A DNA stretch of 64,000 nt, taken from Candidatus Endowatersipora endosymbiont of Watersipora subatra. Lineage in GTDB: Bacteria; Pseudomonadota; Alphaproteobacteria; Rhizobiales; Rhizobiaceae. Positions 17,525 through 27,745 of the stretch are shown here, piece after piece. The translations under genes were made by a program, and so were the position numbers. Location: NCBI RefSeq assembly GCF_964026585.1, contig NZ_OZ032160.1, forward strand, positions 682,001-746,000, written 5' to 3'. Each line of letters begins with the position of its first letter. Position 1 is the stretch's first letter. The notes beneath the pieces are model-generated. The model was not told where the DNA came from. It made no database searches and was given only the letters and a program-made list of their open reading frames with translations.

Positions 17525-19354
17525 TCAATTTTGGTGTTCCATGTGATCCAAGTCATCGATCAAAGAGCAGATAACTGATAAACCTTGAGACCAAAATCCA
17601 GGATCCGAAGCATCAAGGCCAAATGGTTCTAATATCTCTTTATGATGCTTTGTTCCTCCGGCTTTCAGCATCTCAAAATATTTTTTCTGAAACCCGCATT
17701 TACAATCTTGATAACAAGCGTAAAGCGAATTTGCTAAGCAGTCGCCAAAGGCATAAGCATAAACATAAAAAGGCGAATGTATGAAGTGAGGAATATAAAC
17801 CCAGAAGGTCTCATAACCATCGCCGATTCTGACTGAAGGCCCGAGACTTTCTTTTTGAATATTCAACCAAATCTGACAGAGCTGATCAGAGGTAAGTTCT
17901 CCATTCCTTCTCTCCTTATGTACCGTTCGTTCAAAAAGATAAAAAGCAATTTGACGAAAGACCGTATTGATCATATCTTCAACTTTTGCTGCCAATATAG
18001 CCTTACGTCCTTCCCTTGTCAGAGTTTGATTGAGCAAAGATTGAAATGTGAGCATTTCACCGAATACACTTGCTGTTTCTGCCAATATCAGAGGAGGTGA
18101 TGCCATCAAAGCACCTTGCTGAGCAGCCAGAACTTGATGGATCCCATGTCCCAACTCATGAGCAAGAGTCATAACATCACGTAGTTTGCCTTGATAGTTC
18201 ATTGAAATGTAAGGATGAGAAGATGGCACAGTAGGATGTGAAAATGCACCCGGCGCTTTACCTGGACGTACTAAACTATCAATCCAGCCATGGGTAAAAA
18301 ATCGTTCTGCAATTGTCCCCATCTCCGGTGCAAAGCTATTGTATGCTTTCAAAACAGTATCCTTGGCGTGACTCCATGGAATGGGCGAATCAAAACTCTT
18401 GGGCAATGGAGCATTTCGATCCCAATGATTGAGAGACTGAAGGCCTAACCATTTTGCTTTCATAGTATAATAACGATGAGATATATGAGGTAAGGCATCT
18501 TGAACAGCGATAACTAGAGCATCAATAACCGATGGTTCAACTCTGTTAGCAAGATGTCTACTGTCAGCAACATCTTCAAATCCTCTCCAAGAGTCTGATA
18601 TCTGTTTGTCCTTCGCCAGTGTATTCGTGATCAAAGTAAACAAAGGAAGATTATCCTTAAAAGTTAATGCAAGAGCGTCGGAAGCTTTTTTTCTTGTTGA
18701 TTCTTGTTGATCCTGAAGAAGAGCGAGTGCTGGTTCGATAGGAAGACGAGAACGGTTAACTTCAAACCGTAATCTTGATATTGTTTCGTCAAATAAGCGG
18801 TTAAAAGCTAAATGACTAGTCGCTTCTTTATCAATAAATAACTGCTCAATGTTATCATCTAGCTGATATGGCTTTCTGATACGTAAATCAAGGAGCCAAG
18901 GACGATAGAAAGCGAGAGCTGAACTCAGAGAAAATGCAGAGTCCAGTGTTTCATCCTCAATTTTGTTGAGTTCGAGACTGAAAAAAGTAAGATGATTTAC
19001 GGCTTGTATCACTTTTTCTTGTACATCACCATAAAATTTTATCCGTTTGGGATCGGAAGAATTTTCGGAATATAATAAGACCGAAAAGGCACTGATACGG
19101 CCAAGGAAATCCTGCAATTTTTCATACTTGACAATGATGTTCGCTAATTGATCTGCGGAGGATTGTAAGTGTGATAATAGATGGCCTTTGTAAGCTTTTT
19201 CAAAGGCCAGAGCCTTCGGTATAGAATTCTTAAAATCGGCCCCAAAAAGTTCTGAGTCCATCCCAGGATAAAGATCTCCTAAATTCCATTCAGGAAGTTT
19301 TCCTAAACTATTTTCGACTCCAACATCCTGTTCTTCCGATACCGTATTACTCAT
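17525..19354 (-). CDS. pepF: Oligoendopeptidase F family peptidase (M3B)
   Basis: 609-residue cytoplasmic zinc peptidase that degrades oligopeptides. The M3 motif is intact: TLAHELGHGIHQ supplies the HExxH ligands and catalytic Glu, and the downstream Glu ligand lies in LAETASVFGEM. Length is typical of the PepF/M3 clade. No signal peptide is seen. It may share a transcript with the lipoprotein gene 44 nt downstream, and it is divergent from the exchanger gene. Confidence 0.93.
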   Translation of the reverse strand: MSNTVSEEQDVGVENSLGKLPEWNLGDLYPGMDSELFGADFKNSIPKALAFEKAYKGHLLSHLQSSADQLANIIVKYEKLQDFLGRISAFSVLLYSENSSDPKRIKFYGDVQEKVIQAVNHLTFFSLELNKIEDETLDSAFSLSSALAFYRPWLLDLRIRKPYQLDDNIEQLFIDKEATSHLAFNRLFDETISRLRFEVNRSRLPIEPALALLQDQQESTRKKASDALALTFKDNLPLFTLITNTLAKDKQISDSWRGFEDVADSRHLANRVEPSVIDALVIAVQDALPHISHRYYTMKAKWLGLQSLNHWDRNAPLPKSFDSPIPWSHAKDTVLKAYNSFAPEMGTIAERFFTHGWIDSLVRPGKAPGAFSHPTVPSSHPYISMNYQGKLRDVMTLAHELGHGIHQVLAAQQGALMASPPLILAETASVFGEMLTFQSLLNQTLTREGRKAILAAKVEDMINTVFRQIAFYLFERTVHKERRNGELTSDQLCQIWLNIQKESLGPSVRIGDGYETFWVYIPHFIHSPFYVYAYAFGDCLANSLYACYQDCKCGFQKKYFEMLKAGGTKHHKEILEPFGLDASDPGFWSQGLSVICSLIDDLDHMEHQN

Positions 19355-19475
19355 ATATGCTGCTCCCTGTAGACATCTCGATCTTGCCCTCCTATTTTAC
19401 TTCTCATGTCAAAAGGTTATAGCTGATCAAGAGACGTCAATAATTTCAATTAGGGTTGGATTTTATCTCACCTTC

Positions 19476-19493
19476 TTCATTTGATCAAATGAA
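19476..19493. repeat. Perfect 18-bp palindrome between pepF and exchanger gene
   Basis: TTCATTTGATCAAATGAA is perfectly self-complementary and lies 94 nt before the exchanger ATG, in a divergent intergenic region. A symmetric operator for a dimeric regulator is possible; no known site was recognised. Confidence 0.65.
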
Positions 19494-19586
19494 TGATCAG
19501 TAGAAAAGCGGAACTCTTGACGCTCTATAAAATTAATATATTTCTTTTCGATCGCGACCGCCAATTCTATTTAATCTGGATGCTTC

Positions 19587-20537
19587 ATGGTTTCTTATTT
19601 GATGTTTATAGTCGGTCTTTTCTTGTTGCTTTTTGGTGGTGACTGGTTAGTAAAGGGTTCGATAGCCCTTGCTGAAAAACTAGATATTCCTACCCTTATT
19701 ATTGGTATTACAATTGTTGCTCTGGGCACATCAGCACCGGAACTCCTTATATCATTACAAGCAGCGCTTTCAGGATTTGGTGGGCTGGCTGTTGGAAATG
19801 TAGTGGGATCAAATATTGCCAATATATTAATGGTATTAGCAGTACCTGCTTTAATTTCGCCAATTAGTTGCAAAGAGAAGAATCTTAGCTTTTCCCTCTT
19901 TTTTCTTGCTTTGGTGACTATTTTCTTCATGATTCAAATTTATTTTAGTCCGATATCAAGGCTGGATGGCATTCTTCTATTCATATCTTTAGCAGTGTTT
20001 TTAAGCATACAGTTTTATAAGATGAAAACCCATCAAAATGATAAAGACATCGAATATTTCTACCGTGAGGAAATCGGTAGGATTCCTACTTCAGGATGGG
20101 CCGTTGCTAAACTAATTATTATTGGAATGATTGCTTTGCCATTAGGATCTCATCTTATGGTAGATGCCGCTTCTGATATTGCTAAGCAGTGGAATGTATC
20201 AGAAACAATAATTGGCATAACAATTATTGCGATTGGAACCTCTTTGCCTGAACTTATGACGAGTCTTATGGCTGCAAGATACAAAAATGCATCCGTAGCA
20301 ATAGGTAATGTAGTTGGTTCCAATATATTCAATATTACTGGCATCATGGGGCTAACCGCTATAATGGCTCCTATTTCAGCTGATAACCGTATTCTTAGTT
20401 TTGATATGTGGGTGATGCTAGCTACAACTTTGTTCCTAATTACAACTTCTGTTTTAGGATTTGTTTTAGAAAGACGCTTGGGAGCGATTCTGCTAGTTTC
20501 TTATTGCTTCTATATAGCAGGGATCATTTTTTTGTGA
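19587..20537 (+). CDS. Calcium/sodium antiporter (CaCA family, YrbG-like)
   Basis: 316-residue inner-membrane protein with about ten helices and the two diagnostic alpha-repeats: GTSAPELLISLQAA with GNVVGSNIANI in the first half, and GTSLPELMTSLMAA with GNVVGSNIFNI in the second. The ion-binding Glu of each repeat is present. Family members exchange Na+ or H+ for Ca2+; the substrate here is inferred. It is a single gene. Confidence 0.93.
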   Translation: MVSYLMFIVGLFLLLFGGDWLVKGSIALAEKLDIPTLIIGITIVALGTSAPELLISLQAALSGFGGLAVGNVVGSNIANILMVLAVPALISPISCKEKNLSFSLFFLALVTIFFMIQIYFSPISRLDGILLFISLAVFLSIQFYKMKTHQNDKDIEYFYREEIGRIPTSGWAVAKLIIIGMIALPLGSHLMVDAASDIAKQWNVSETIIGITIIAIGTSLPELMTSLMAARYKNASVAIGNVVGSNIFNITGIMGLTAIMAPISADNRILSFDMWVMLATTLFLITTSVLGFVLERRLGAILLVSYCFYIAGIIFL

Positions 20538-20823
20538 AGAAATAAGAAAGACAGCACTGTTACTTTTGAGGACGTGTTTGGAACGCTCACACCAAAATTT
20601 TATTCTTTAAAATTCTATTCTTATACTTTCTCTAAATCAACCCTATGGGGATAGGGTATTGGAGAGCGGTCCAGCTTTGCCAAGCGGCAAGATGCAGACA
20701 AAACAAAAGACGCTTTCCACTTCTAAAACGAAGAACCGATTTCGCGCGTACGATTCTCTACTTAGCAGAAACATCTTGTATAACTTAACTGGACAAATGA
20801 TTTCGCTTGAAAGTGGACAACAT
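20538..20823. other. Gene-free stretch after lpxB with possible relic sequence
   Basis: There is no coding gene. A perfect hairpin, ACCCTAT (20640-20646) with ATAGGGT (20651-20657), is present. Two similar segments containing TGGACAA lie at about 20792-20820, resembling the repeated termini of IS21-like elements. A minus-strand reading at about 20630-20760 looks protein-like apart from one stop. gltA, expected after lpxB in many relatives, is not visible. These are suggestions of decayed DNA only. Confidence 0.35.
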
Positions 20824-22026
20824 CTAGGATAGGAGAGATCGACAAGAATCTAATCTGTTGTCTTGTTTTTTCTCTACTAGATAGCTCATAATAATCGCTG
20901 CAGATTTTTCTGCAGGTTCTATTTCTGTTTTCATAATGTCTCTTATATAATCAAAACCAGCAAGTTGAGCATCCCGTTCTGGTGTTGCGATCAAGAGACG
21001 TTCAATATGGCGTGCCAATCTTTCTGGGTCTAACATTTCATTCAATTCTTCTGGTATTAAAGGCCAACCTGCGATAAGATTTGGCAGTGCGACAGACCAC
21101 GTCTTAATCAGAAAACGGAGAGGTCGTGCTAGGATATCAAGTTTGTAGACAAGAATCATAGGAATACGATGAAGGGCAAGCTGTAGAGATACAGTTCCTG
21201 ATGTAGCCAAAGCTGCATCAGCCTTGGCAAAGGTATGATCATTTTGTGAACTATCAACGATACGCACTGGTGTTGCCCATTGCGAGATTTTTTTACATAA
21301 TCGTTTTTTTAAATGAGGGACGGCAGGCATAATCGCCTGAAAAGGAACACCTCTTTTAGTAAGAATATCAAGAGTTTTTTCGAAAATTATAAGTAAATGT
21401 TTTAATTCAGTTGACCGTGAACCGGGTAAAAGAAGTAGGATCGGCTTCTCATTATTTAAAGCCTTCACCTGTGTTAGACGAACCTTATCAATCTTCGTGA
21501 CCATACTATGCCCCACGTAAGTTGATTTTGGTCCGCCCAACTCCTCAATAATTTTCGGTTCGAAGGGTAAAATAGCTAGAACATGATCAACAAATTCTCT
21601 CATTTTACGCGCTCGCCCTGAGCGCCAAGCCCAAATACTAGGGCAAACATAGTTAATAACTTGAATCTGAGGTAATTTCTTTCGAACACGTTTAGCAACA
21701 GCATGAGTAAAATCAGGGCTATCTATCAGTACAATCAAATCTGGTTTCTTTTTTACAATATCTGATACAGTCATCAGAATACACTTAATGATTGTAGGTA
21801 GACGGGCAACAACAGAAAAAATACCCATCACCATAATATCTTCAATGTTAAATAATGACTTAACACCTAACTCACTAAGGCTTGTTCCAGCAAGTCCTTG
21901 AATATCAAGTTCAATCCTCTGTCGTTTCGCGCATCGTTGAAGTGAATTATACAAATCCTTCCCTAACGCGTCACCCGACTCTTCACCAATGAGAAAATAG
22001 ATCATAGGTTTATAATTATAAGGCAT
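20824..22026 (-). CDS. lpxB: Lipid-A-disaccharide synthase
   Basis: Joins UDP-2,3-diacylglucosamine and lipid X to form the lipid A disaccharide at the inner membrane. This GT19 enzyme shows IYFLIGEESGDALG at the N-terminus, PSIWAWRSGRARKM in the middle and the LLLPGSRSTEL donor-binding region. It is 400 residues from the first ATG, which overlaps lpxI by 11 nt; an ATG at 22005 is also possible. It is last in the lpxD-fabZ-lpxA-lpxI-lpxB run. Confidence 0.95.
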   Translation of the reverse strand: MPYNYKPMIYFLIGEESGDALGKDLYNSLQRCAKRQRIELDIQGLAGTSLSELGVKSLFNIEDIMVMGIFSVVARLPTIIKCILMTVSDIVKKKPDLIVLIDSPDFTHAVAKRVRKKLPQIQVINYVCPSIWAWRSGRARKMREFVDHVLAILPFEPKIIEELGGPKSTYVGHSMVTKIDKVRLTQVKALNNEKPILLLLPGSRSTELKHLLIIFEKTLDILTKRGVPFQAIMPAVPHLKKRLCKKISQWATPVRIVDSSQNDHTFAKADAALATSGTVSLQLALHRIPMILVYKLDILARPLRFLIKTWSVALPNLIAGWPLIPEELNEMLDPERLARHIERLLIATPERDAQLAGFDYIRDIMKTEIEPAEKSAAIIMSYLVEKKQDNRLDSCRSLLS

Positions 22027-22870
22027 CAGTCAGACCATATATAAAAATTTGGTGCTGCTGTGCCAATGCGAAAGTTTTTCTTTGTTCGATAACAATTGTT
22101 TTACCCGCTTCAACACCAATACCATTCAGTCCAGCAGCAAACACATGGTGAACAGTTCTGGGGCCTATCGAAGGCAGATCAGCACGCTCGTCCTGACCTG
22201 GTTTTACAGACTTATATAGTATCCCTCCAGCTTTTCTTGATATTCTTCCAATATTTCTTAGATTAGAAACGCGGCACAACATAGCATCTGTACCTTCGGC
22301 TCCTTCTAAAGCGACGACACGATTACCAACGATAACAGCGGCTTGTCCAATGTCAAAACTACCAAGATGTTTAGTGATAGATGCCGCATAACGGATTCGT
22401 TCAAGATTTTTTTGACCAATTCTAGGACCAATGTTTAGTCCCTCTTTCACGAATAACTCAGGGAGTAAAGTCACAAGATTACATATCTCAAGCCCACGCT
22501 TTTCAAAGACATCAATAACATTCGTCAGAATCTTATTATCACCAGATAATAATGTCGTAAAAATTTCTAAAAAACTCAAAATTCCTTCCCAATCCATCTT
22601 CAGAAAATTCATTTCTGGGCGTCGTAAAATCCCACCGGCTAAAACAATCTTCGAAATCCCACGTTTTTTTAAAAGTTTTCGGAGTAACCCAACCTGTTCC
22701 CATGTCACAATCTTATGATCAAATTGCCGTATAGAACCACTACATTCTCCTGCAATACCAATTATAAATACTTGTTGACCTTTTCTTTCTAATGCAAACG
22801 CAACATCCCGTGGCAACATCCCGTTTCCAGCAATGATACCAATGGTATTTTTATCACCGTTTGAAGTCAT
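22016..22870 (-). CDS. lpxI: UDP-2,3-diacylglucosamine pyrophosphatase LpxI
   Basis: Hydrolyses UDP-2,3-diacylglucosamine to lipid X. It is the alphaproteobacterial replacement for LpxH (DUF1009 family). The start at 22870 (MTSNGDKNTIGIIAGNG) is chosen because it gives the GIIAGNGMLP N-terminus of the family and a 7-nt gap after lpxA; the longer open frame would run into lpxA. The C-terminal region has the conserved GNRVVALEGAEGTDAML segment. About 284 residues, normal for the family. Confidence 0.93.
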   Translation of the reverse strand: MTSNGDKNTIGIIAGNGMLPRDVAFALERKGQQVFIIGIAGECSGSIRQFDHKIVTWEQVGLLRKLLKKRGISKIVLAGGILRRPEMNFLKMDWEGILSFLEIFTTLLSGDNKILTNVIDVFEKRGLEICNLVTLLPELFVKEGLNIGPRIGQKNLERIRYAASITKHLGSFDIGQAAVIVGNRVVALEGAEGTDAMLCRVSNLRNIGRISRKAGGILYKSVKPGQDERADLPSIGPRTVHHVFAAGLNGIGVEAGKTIVIEQRKTFALAQQHQIFIYGLTDAL

Positions 22871-22877
22871 TGTCACT

Positions 22878-23675
22878 TCAGTCCGGATATGGGATACAAA
22901 GCGGTCTATCAGCTGATTCAAGCACAAAATCAAGAATATCAATCACAAGTGTATTGGTTGCTTCTGATTTTAATGCCTGTGCATTTTCACGTATCGGTCG
23001 ATGACGAGAAAAGACTTCTATATAAGCCTTTCGCATTGCATTAATGCTTTCTCTTGAAACAGTCGCACGTTTCATACCGACAATATTAACTCCTGCAAGA
23101 GAAGCACGGGGACCAATAGCCATTCCAAAGGGAATAACATCTCCCTCTATTCCAGAAAGGCCTCCAATAAAGGCATGATGGCCAACACGGCAGAATTGGT
23201 GGGCTGCGGCTCCACCCCCAAAAATAACGAAATCACCAACAACACAATGACCGGCGAGCATCACGTTATTTGAAAAAATGACATTATTTCCAATAATACA
23301 ATCATGGGCAACATGAGAATTAGCTAAAAAAGTACATTTATTGCCGATTCTGGTCACCCCTCCCCCCCCTAATGTCCCAGGATTCATTGTGACCCCTTCA
23401 CGGATAGTGCATTCGCTACCGATTTCCAAAAAAACATCCTCACCAGAAAATTTGAGATCCTGAGGTTCTTGACCGATGGATGCAAATGGAAAAATTCGGG
23501 TATGCGAACCTACAGAGGTTTTTCCTGCAATGCTAACATGGCTTAGAACTTTAACCCCTTCAGCTAATTTGACTTCAGCACCTATATGACAAAAAGGACC
23601 AATAATGGTATCAGAGCCAATGACTGCACCGGATTCGACAAGCGAGCTAGGATGTATTGTGTTATTATTGACCAT
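22878..23675 (-). CDS. lpxA: UDP-N-acetylglucosamine acyltransferase
   Basis: First step of lipid A synthesis. The 265-residue protein has left-handed beta-helix hexapeptide repeats over residues 5-190, the catalytic His in [12 protein letters not shown], and a helical C-terminus. The ATG overlaps the end of fabZ by 11 nt, with AGGAAAG as ribosome site inside fabZ. A run of eight C (plus strand, 23362-23369) encodes consecutive Gly codons. Confidence 0.96.
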   Translation of the reverse strand: MVNNNTIHPSSLVESGAVIGSDTIIGPFCHIGAEVKLAEGVKVLSHVSIAGKTSVGSHTRIFPFASIGQEPQDLKFSGEDVFLEIGSECTIREGVTMNPGTLGGGGVTRIGNKCTFLANSHVAHDCIIGNNVIFSNNVMLAGHCVVGDFVIFGGGAAAHQFCRVGHHAFIGGLSGIEGDVIPFGMAIGPRASLAGVNIVGMKRATVSRESINAMRKAYIEVFSRHRPIRENAQALKSEATNTLVIDILDFVLESADRPLCIPYPD

Positions 23676-24129
23676 TCTTTCCTACCATCATTGCACTGAT
23701 TTCAGCCTCAGCAACTTTTTGACCATCTACCATCGCAATACCATAATATTTGAAAGTATTTCGCTTCTGTTTGAGTTTGGTTAGTAAATATTCAAGCTGG
23801 TCTCCTGGTATAACTGGCTTCCGGAATTTGGCTTTGTCGATAGTCATAAAATAAACGGAACGTCCTTCCCCATGATAAGCATGGTCTGCACAGATCACTC
23901 CTGCTGTTTGCGCAATACCTTCTATTATTAGAACACCAGGATAAATAGGATTATCTGGAAAATGACCTGTAAATTGTGGTTCATTTATCGTAATGTTTTT
24001 TATGCCACGAGCAGATAAATCCTGATCTATATCAACAATACGATCAACAAGCAGAAATGGATACCTGTGAGGCAGCAATTCCATAATCCTGTTGACATCT
24101 ATAGATTTTAGTGCTGCGTTCCTAGACAT
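23665..24129 (-). CDS. fabZ: 3-hydroxyacyl-ACP dehydratase
   Basis: Hot-dog fold dehydratase of type II fatty-acid synthesis, working on the same hydroxyacyl-ACP pool that LpxA and LpxD draw on. The catalytic His and Glu are in [20 protein letters not shown]. 154 residues, typical. It is embedded between lpxD (2-nt gap) and lpxA (overlap), so translation is probably coupled. Confidence 0.96.
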   Translation of the reverse strand: MSRNAALKSIDVNRIMELLPHRYPFLLVDRIVDIDQDLSARGIKNITINEPQFTGHFPDNPIYPGVLIIEGIAQTAGVICADHAYHGEGRSVYFMTIDKAKFRKPVIPGDQLEYLLTKLKQKRNTFKYYGIAMVDGQKVAEAEISAMMVGKNGQ

Positions 24130-24131
24130 AC

Positions 24132-25214
24132 TTACTCTTTCTTACTCGTTCTTTTTCTATCCATATCATGAGCTTCGCGTTTTAGGCTTGCAATCTCCCG
24201 CATCCAGTGTTTGACAGGACGGGCCGGGATGCCACCCCATTGCACGTCAGGCGGGACGTTCCCTGAAACACCGCTGAGACCAGCAATTTGGGCACCCTTC
24301 CCGATTTTGACATGACCACTAATTGCAGCTTTACCGCCCAAAACGACATAGTCACCCAGTTCTGCACTACCTGCAACACCAGCTTGACCTACAATGATAC
24401 AATGACGACCAATGACTACATTATGCCCAATCATAACTAGATTATCTATTTTCGTTCCTTCACCAATAATCGTATCTCTATTCGCTCCACGGTCTACACA
24501 TGTATTAGCACCAACTTCAACATCATCTTGAATAACAACACGACCGATCTGTGGTATCTTAAGATGACCTCCTTTTTCCATTGCAAAACCAAACCCATCA
24601 CTGCCAATACGTACACCATTATGAATAATGACACGATCACCTAGAATGGCATGTATGATAGAAGCGTGAGAACTAATACTTGCATCTCTGCCTACCTGAA
24701 CCTTCCTGCCTATGAGTGCATTTACACCGATAAATGTTCTAGCACCTATATGTGCTTCCGGTCCAATAACAGCTCCTGATTCAATGATAACATCATTTTC
24801 AAGAACCGCTGATTCATGAATAGAAGAATGAGATGAAATTCCCATTTCACCTGATTGAGGCTGTGGTTTCAGACCTAGAGGAAAGAATTGTGCCATAGTC
24901 TTGGCAAAGCTTTTATAAGGATTTTTAGAAATCAGAACTGCCACATCATTAGGAATAGAGAGGGCATGGTTCTCACTACATATTACAGCAGACGCGTTTG
25001 TATTTTGAGCTGCTAGCAGATATTTAGCATTATTGATAAATGAAAGACACCCTTCTTCGGCCGTTTCAATAGGCTCTATGGAAAAAATTTGACGATCACG
25101 ATGAATGTTATCCCGAAGAACGGCACCAACGTTTAGGGCGAGATCATGTAATCTAACAGGTGATGGTATGTCAAAGAATATCAATTTTTCTGACAAAGAA
25201 AGATACCCCATCAA
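24132..25214 (-). CDS. lpxD: UDP-3-O-acylglucosamine N-acyltransferase
   Basis: Third step of lipid A synthesis. 360 residues: an N-terminal uridine-binding domain (about 1-110), then hexapeptide beta-helix repeats with GSDGFGFA and the catalytic His in [11 protein letters not shown], and a short charged C-terminal helix. It lies 20 nt after bamA, the usual bamA-lpxD order. Confidence 0.96.
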   Translation of the reverse strand: MMGYLSLSEKLIFFDIPSPVRLHDLALNVGAVLRDNIHRDRQIFSIEPIETAEEGCLSFINNAKYLLAAQNTNASAVICSENHALSIPNDVAVLISKNPYKSFAKTMAQFFPLGLKPQPQSGEMGISSHSSIHESAVLENDVIIESGAVIGPEAHIGARTFIGVNALIGRKVQVGRDASISSHASIIHAILGDRVIIHNGVRIGSDGFGFAMEKGGHLKIPQIGRVVIQDDVEVGANTCVDRGANRDTIIGEGTKIDNLVMIGHNVVIGRHCIIVGQAGVAGSAELGDYVVLGGKAAISGHVKIGKGAQIAGLSGVSGNVPPDVQWGGIPARPVKHWMREIASLKREAHDMDRKRTSKKE

Positions 25215-25234
25215 AACAGATTCAAAACGATTAG

Positions 25235-27625
25235 CTAGAATTTTGAGCTAACACCAAATCTGAAAAATTGTGTTCGATCATATTCTTCTTTATGGATTGG
25301 ATGTGCAAAATCAAATCTTAATGGTCCAAATGACGAATCCCAGATAATAGAACCACCAAAAGAAGAACGAATGCTAAAATGATCAAATGTTGAACGTGAC
25401 AATGACTGTTCTTCTATGCTTCCGGCTAGTGGTCCACGATACTCATTGTTATACAAAGTTCCAGCTTCTCCAAAAAAAGCCAACCGCAATCCATAAGACT
25501 TAGACAACAAAGGGACTGGAAAATGAAGTTCAGCAGTAAAATTTCCATATATTGAACCACCAAGAGCATCGCCAGTTACCAGATCACGCGGCCCCAGTCC
25601 ACGAGATTCAAAACCTCGAATATTCTGATGACCGTGAAAGAAATAATCAGTTATTCTCATGGACTTATTATCTAATGCATAAATATGTCCTCCACCAAGA
25701 GTACCTAGAAGAACAACATCAGAATCTTCAGACAATAAATGATAGGAAGAGAGACGACCAGTGGTACGAATATAATTAGAATCACCCCCTATACCTGCAT
25801 AAGACTGATCAAACTGAGCATAAACACCATTACGAGGAAGAACATGATTATCCAAAGTAGAATAAATAAAAGAATAACCTAGAGTTGAAGCGGTATAAGG
25901 ACTCTGATTAATTGATTCCAAGATAGCTGGTGAGATAAATTGAGATTGTTCTCCAGAATGCTCTTGAGATTTATAATTGTAATTTATGCCAAATAATAAC
26001 TTATCATTTATAAGTGCGTTTCCACGCAGTTGAATCGTACTCACATCTTGTGAATAGCTCACCTCTTCTCCAAGATCTAATCTCTCCTTAGAGAGATCTA
26101 ATCCAACGGCAATTTTATATCCCAAGAAATATGGTTCAGTAAAAGATATGTTGTATTGAATGGAATTTTCACCACGACCACCTGACAAGTTCAGATATTG
26201 ACCGCGTCCAAGAAAATTTTTCTCAGTAATAGAAACTTCAGCAACTGGTCCAGCTGTGGTTGAATAACCACCACCAATAGAAATATCACCTGTCGACTTA
26301 TCAGTGACATCAACATTAAGAACAATCCGATCAGGAATTGAACCTTCATGTGCGGAAATCGTCACATGGTCAAAAAGATGCAAAGATTCAAGACGTTTCT
26401 TAGCTTTGTTTACAAGAAAACGATTATAGGCATCCCCTTCGGAAATATCAAATTCGCGTCGAATAACATAACCTCGTGTTCTAAAATTACCTGATATATT
26501 AATCCGTTCAATATAAACGCAAGGCCCTTTATTAACGAAAAATGTGATATCAATTTTACTATTATCAAAGTCGCGCTTGCCTCTCGGAGTAACCTCTGCG
26601 CATAAAAATCCACTTTCTGCTATCGATTCAGTCATCTTAATAAGAGACCTTTCAACCGCACCTGCACTGTATAGATTACCTTCTTTGATCGGCAATTGTT
26701 TCAAAAGAGAAGGGACATCTACACCCTGTAAAACATTATCAACATCGACTATACCAAAATGATAACGATGACCCTCATCCACAGTTATCGTTATAGAGTA
26801 GCTATTTTTGTCTTCATCGAGATGAGCAGAAGAAGAAATAATCTTAAAGTCAGCATAACCACTATTGAAGTAGAATACGCGCAATTTTTCTTCATCACTT
26901 CGAAGCTTATCTGAATCGTAGATATCATCGTGTTTTAACCAACTTAGAAACGTGCTTTTTCTGTGTGAAATTACGTCTATTAACTGACGATCACTATATG
27001 CAGTATTACCAATAAAAGTGATGTCGGATATTTTCGTTCTCTCACCCTCTTTAATAATGAATATGACATCAACTAGGTTTTTGTTGAGTCCTATTACATT
27101 TGAACTGACAGATGCGAGAGAATAGCCAGAACGATGCATAGCCTTATTCAAACTGGCAAGATCAATATCCAATTTTTCCTGACTAAATACGCTGCCACTT
27201 TTCAGCTGCACAAGTGTTCTCAGAAACTCACCTTTGACTTTATCATTTCCCTCAAAGTGAATAGCATTGACAGTCTTGTTTTCTTCAACCGTAACAATTA
27301 GCCTTCTTTCTTTTCGATCAATCTGCACATCGGAAAACAAGCCTGTAGAAAATAATGACCGCAAGGAGTCGTCAGTATCAAATGAAGAAAATTCCTTTCC
27401 TGGTTTGACGTTCACATAAGAAAGAATTGTATCCGAATCAACGATTTTGTTTCCCTGAACATAAATCTGATCGACAATTGCAGCTTGCAAGCTCGTAGAA
27501 GAAAACACTAAAAAAATAATATCAATGCTAAGTAATGAAAACCATAGAGCGATTATCCTAACACTTTCCTCTGATAGCATTACAGTATGAATCAATTTTT
27601 GGAAAGATTGTAGAATTAATCGCAT
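25235..27625 (-). CDS. bamA: Outer membrane protein assembly factor BamA
   Basis: Core of the BAM complex that folds beta-barrels into the outer membrane. A signal peptide ends near SLQA (about residue 48), followed by five POTRA repeats (about 50-460) and a C-terminal barrel containing the loop-6 Arg-Gly-Phe motif ([11 protein letters not shown]) and a terminal Phe (FRFGVSSKF). 796 residues with the long N-terminus; an ATG at 27580 gives a more usual signal peptide. It is downstream of rseP with a 120-nt gap that may hold its own promoter. Confidence 0.96.
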   Translation of the reverse strand: MRLILQSFQKLIHTVMLSEESVRIIALWFSLLSIDIIFLVFSSTSLQAAIVDQIYVQGNKIVDSDTILSYVNVKPGKEFSSFDTDDSLRSLFSTGLFSDVQIDRKERRLIVTVEENKTVNAIHFEGNDKVKGEFLRTLVQLKSGSVFSQEKLDIDLASLNKAMHRSGYSLASVSSNVIGLNKNLVDVIFIIKEGERTKISDITFIGNTAYSDRQLIDVISHRKSTFLSWLKHDDIYDSDKLRSDEEKLRVFYFNSGYADFKIISSSAHLDEDKNSYSITITVDEGHRYHFGIVDVDNVLQGVDVPSLLKQLPIKEGNLYSAGAVERSLIKMTESIAESGFLCAEVTPRGKRDFDNSKIDITFFVNKGPCVYIERINISGNFRTRGYVIRREFDISEGDAYNRFLVNKAKKRLESLHLFDHVTISAHEGSIPDRIVLNVDVTDKSTGDISIGGGYSTTAGPVAEVSITEKNFLGRGQYLNLSGGRGENSIQYNISFTEPYFLGYKIAVGLDLSKERLDLGEEVSYSQDVSTIQLRGNALINDKLLFGINYNYKSQEHSGEQSQFISPAILESINQSPYTASTLGYSFIYSTLDNHVLPRNGVYAQFDQSYAGIGGDSNYIRTTGRLSSYHLLSEDSDVVLLGTLGGGHIYALDNKSMRITDYFFHGHQNIRGFESRGLGPRDLVTGDALGGSIYGNFTAELHFPVPLLSKSYGLRLAFFGEAGTLYNNEYRGPLAGSIEEQSLSRSTFDHFSIRSSFGGSIIWDSSFGPLRFDFAHPIHKEEYDRTQFFRFGVSSKF

Positions 27626-27745
27626 TATTTTTACCCAAAACTCAGAGAGAAGGAACTCATTCTCGACAATTAATAAACATTATCTTTGAGAATCCTTGAT
27701 GAAGGGGATCTCAAAAAGCACAATCTAAGAACTTCTTTGATCCAA

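Noticed and set aside
20675..20740. tRNA-like D-arm sequence (CCAAGCGGCAAG)
   Set aside because: No matching anticodon stem, T-arm or acceptor stem could be assembled around it.
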